A stretch of DNA of 6,622 nt from Candidatus Omnitrophota bacterium (GTDB lineage Bacteria > Omnitrophota > Gorgyraeia > Tantalellales > Tantalellaceae). This document shows, piece after piece, positions 5,539 to 6,622 of the stretch. The position numbers and the translations under genes are program-made. The notes under the pieces are model-generated. The model saw only the letters and a list, made by a program, of their open reading frames with translations, searched no databases and had not been told where the DNA came from. Each line of letters begins with the position of its first letter. Positions within the stretch are counted from its first letter, which is position 1. The stretch covers positions 1-6,622 of the forward strand of contig DAOVKF010000085.1 in assembly GCA_030631915.1 (NCBI GenBank), given 5' to 3'.

Positions 5539-6371
5539 TTCAACCCGCCTTTCTTTTTCATATCCCCGTCCACCCTGGTGAAATTTATATATGAATCAAA
5601 ATCCGTGTACCCTTTGACCAGTTTATTCAGATGAGCGATACGCGATGACAGGTAGGGATGGCTTTTATAGAACATGTATTTTCGAACAGGGCCGTTTTTC
5701 CGCAGTTTCTTCAGCTCTTCCAGCGCCTGTACCGCGCCGTTGGGATCATACCCCGCGTGTTTCAAATACTTAACGGACAGCTCATCAGCCTCCCATTCAT
5801 CATGGCGGCTATACGCCGCCATCAACTGCCCTATGGCATTATTGACCCGGGCACGCGTTCCTTCCTCAGTATTCATCTGAGATCCCAGGATCATAAGCGC
5901 GGTAACGCCTAAAGAACCCTGCAGGCGTTTAACAGAATGTCTGGCTTCAATATGTCCCATTTCATGCGCGAGGACCGCGGCTATTCTGTCATCGTTTTCC
6001 ATGACCTCGAGGAGGTCGTCGAAAATGTAAATATAACCTCCGGGAGCGGCAAAAGCATTGTAATAATCGTCTTTTTCATGGTTCAGGACCCTGAAATGAT
6101 ACACGATATCCCTTCTGTCCGTGCCGCCGGCCAGTCTCTTCCCCATCTCTTCTATTCGCCTTTGCACAAGAGGGTCCACCGGAAGCTTGAATTTTTCACA
6201 GACCTGTTCATTGATATTTTTCCCCATGTTCTTTTCTTTTTCCACGGGGATAAAGATGATCTCTTCCTCTTCCGTGGCAGGGTTATAAGCTACGAACCCG
6301 TCTGCCGAAAAAGCGTAAAACGACAACAGGAACACCGGCAAGACTATCCTTGACAACTTTCCCGCGCTCAT
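5535..6371 (-). CDS. Secreted M48-family zinc metalloprotease
   Basis: A 278-aa single-domain M48 peptidase of the BepA/LoiP-like periplasmic type. The N-terminal signal sequence (hydrophobic about 8-22, likely cleavage FSA|DG) has no lipobox. The catalytic core holds NAFAAPGGYIYI (about 105-116), HEMGH at 136-140 (His136 and His140 bind zinc, Glu137 is catalytic) and DEWEAD with Glu194 as the third zinc ligand. A later SHPYLSSRI (His238, Arg244) is the family's usual C-terminal signature. No TPR domain follows, so it is shorter than E. coli BepA (about 490 aa) and closer to LoiP (YggG, about 250 aa). A role in envelope protein quality control is inferred. The start at 6371 gives a clean signal peptide. 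An in-frame ATG at 6428 falls at or before the transcript start predicted from the promoter at 6430-6438. It is the first gene of the operon with the two small genes. Confidence 0.9.
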   Translation of the reverse strand: MSAGKLSRIVLPVFLLSFYAFSADGFVAYNPATEEEEIIFIPVEKEKNMGKNINEQVCEKFKLPVDPLVQRRIEEMGKRLAGGTDRRDIVYHFRVLNHEKDDYYNAFAAPGGYIYIFDDLLEVMENDDRIAAVLAHEMGHIEARHSVKRLQGSLGVTALMILGSQMNTEEGTRARVNNAIGQLMAAYSRHDEWEADELSVKYLKHAGYDPNGAVQALEELKKLRKNGPVRKYMFYKSHPYLSSRIAHLNKLVKGYTDFDSYINFTRVDGDMKKKGGLK

Positions 6372-6429
6372 TTTCACCCAAAAAAAACAGTATCTATCCC
6401 GCAACCCTGCCGACTGATGTTCATCCACA

Positions 6430-6438
6430 AGTATATCA
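6430..6438 (-). promoter_or_regulatory. Extended -10 promoter of the M48 operon
   Basis: On the minus strand it reads TGATATACT: a TATACT -10 (6430-6435) with the TGn extension (6436-6438). The -35 region is weak, as is common for extended -10 promoters. Transcription would start near 6423, which supports the 6371 start codon and gives a leader of about 50 bases. Confidence 0.55.
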
Positions 6439-6460
6439 CATCTGATATGCTAAATCATTT

Positions 6461-6489
6461 AAAAAAAGACGGATGAGCTGGCTCCCGCC
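6461..6489 (-). terminator. Intrinsic terminator, minus strand
   Basis: On the minus strand, GGCGGGAG and CTC-(AT)-CCGTC form an eight-pair stem (one G-U pair, two-base bulge) with a CCAG loop, followed by seven T (6467-6461). It ends a transcript coming from the right and insulates the M48 promoter just downstream. Confidence 0.6.
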
Positions 6490-6568
6490 TTTGCCAGGCC
6501 GCGAACAAACTGACTGCCTGACGCCCCCCGCTTCCATTTAACAGCTCTGCTTCGAACAGCCGGTTCAA
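6490..6568. other. Unexplained interval between two terminators
   Basis: 79 bases with no convincing gene. It is GC-rich on its left and holds a run of six C at 6523-6528. The minus strand stays open in two frames, but neither has a start codon with a binding site. A short untranslated RNA on the minus strand ending at the 6461 terminator is possible. No promoter or family signature settles it. Confidence 0.4.
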
Positions 6569-6611
6569 AAAAAAGAAGGACCCGGGCAACTCACCCGGGT
6601 CCTTCTTTTTT
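6569..6611. terminator. Bidirectional intrinsic terminator
   Basis: A perfect 18-bp inverted repeat (6569-6586 and 6594-6611) around a seven-base loop, with a CCCGGG core flanked by GAAGGA / TCCTTC and by A and T runs. The plus strand ends in six T, and the minus strand ends in eight T (the A run at 6567-6574). It fits the end of a minus-strand gene lying just beyond the right edge, or a shared terminator of convergent transcripts. GGGTCCTT recurs at 6615-6622. Confidence 0.88.
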
Positions 6612-6622
6612 AACGGGTCCTT

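Noticed and set aside
6372..6428. M48 start at 6428
   Set aside because: No ribosome binding site, charged residues ahead of the signal peptide, and the codon lies at or upstream of the transcription start predicted from the extended -10.
6490..6568. tRNA gene suggested by TTCGAA near 6551
   Set aside because: No acceptor stem or anticodon arm can be folded around it on either strand.
6608..6622. C-terminal end of a minus-strand gene with TAA at 6610-6612
   Set aside because: Only three codons are visible before the edge; nothing supports a reading frame.

Overview
The window looks like a chromosomal stretch from a Gram-negative-type bacterium with roughly balanced base composition. It holds secreted or periplasmic proteins, a cyclic-di-GMP riboswitch and a BamE/SmpA-like periplasmic domain. 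The exact lineage cannot be fixed from the sequence. An uncultivated phylum such as Omnitrophota is only a guess.

Left block (about 1-3145, minus strand). greA (transcript cleavage factor) is followed by a membrane-anchored calcineurin-like metallophosphoesterase 40 bp downstream, probably one transcript. It starts at a promoter with a perfect TATAAT at 3079-3084. Then comes metY (O-acetylhomoserine sulfhydrylase), which has its own promoter (perfect TATAAT at 1402-1407) set among three copies of a TATTGCG heptamer that look like an operator.

Middle gene-free region (3085-3792). It holds, on the plus strand, a probable small SRP RNA (about 3145-3240). Next are two inverted copies of a repeat whose third copy lies at the left edge of the window just after metY, then an AT-rich promoter. 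The region ends with a well-formed c-di-GMP-I (GEMM-I) riboswitch aptamer overlapping an intrinsic terminator. The riboswitch leads directly into a secreted GH113-like TIM-barrel glycoside hydrolase (3793-4893), so this polysaccharide-active enzyme is very probably controlled by c-di-GMP, apparently as an ON switch.

Right block (4914-6438, minus strand, convergent with the hydrolase). This is a tight three-gene operon: a secreted M48 zinc metalloprotease, a 68-aa protein whose start overlaps the protease stop (ATGA), and a 143-aa exported protein with a BamE/SmpA-like C-terminal region. It starts at an extended -10 promoter at 6430-6438. To its right lie two terminators: one serving the minus strand (6461-6489) and one perfect bidirectional hairpin (6569-6611), with about 80 unexplained bases between them.

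The most notable items are the c-di-GMP riboswitch with a G at the usually conserved ligand-stacking A (Vc2 A47), the divergent SRP RNA candidate, and the dispersed repeat family flanking the metY-greA-SRP block.
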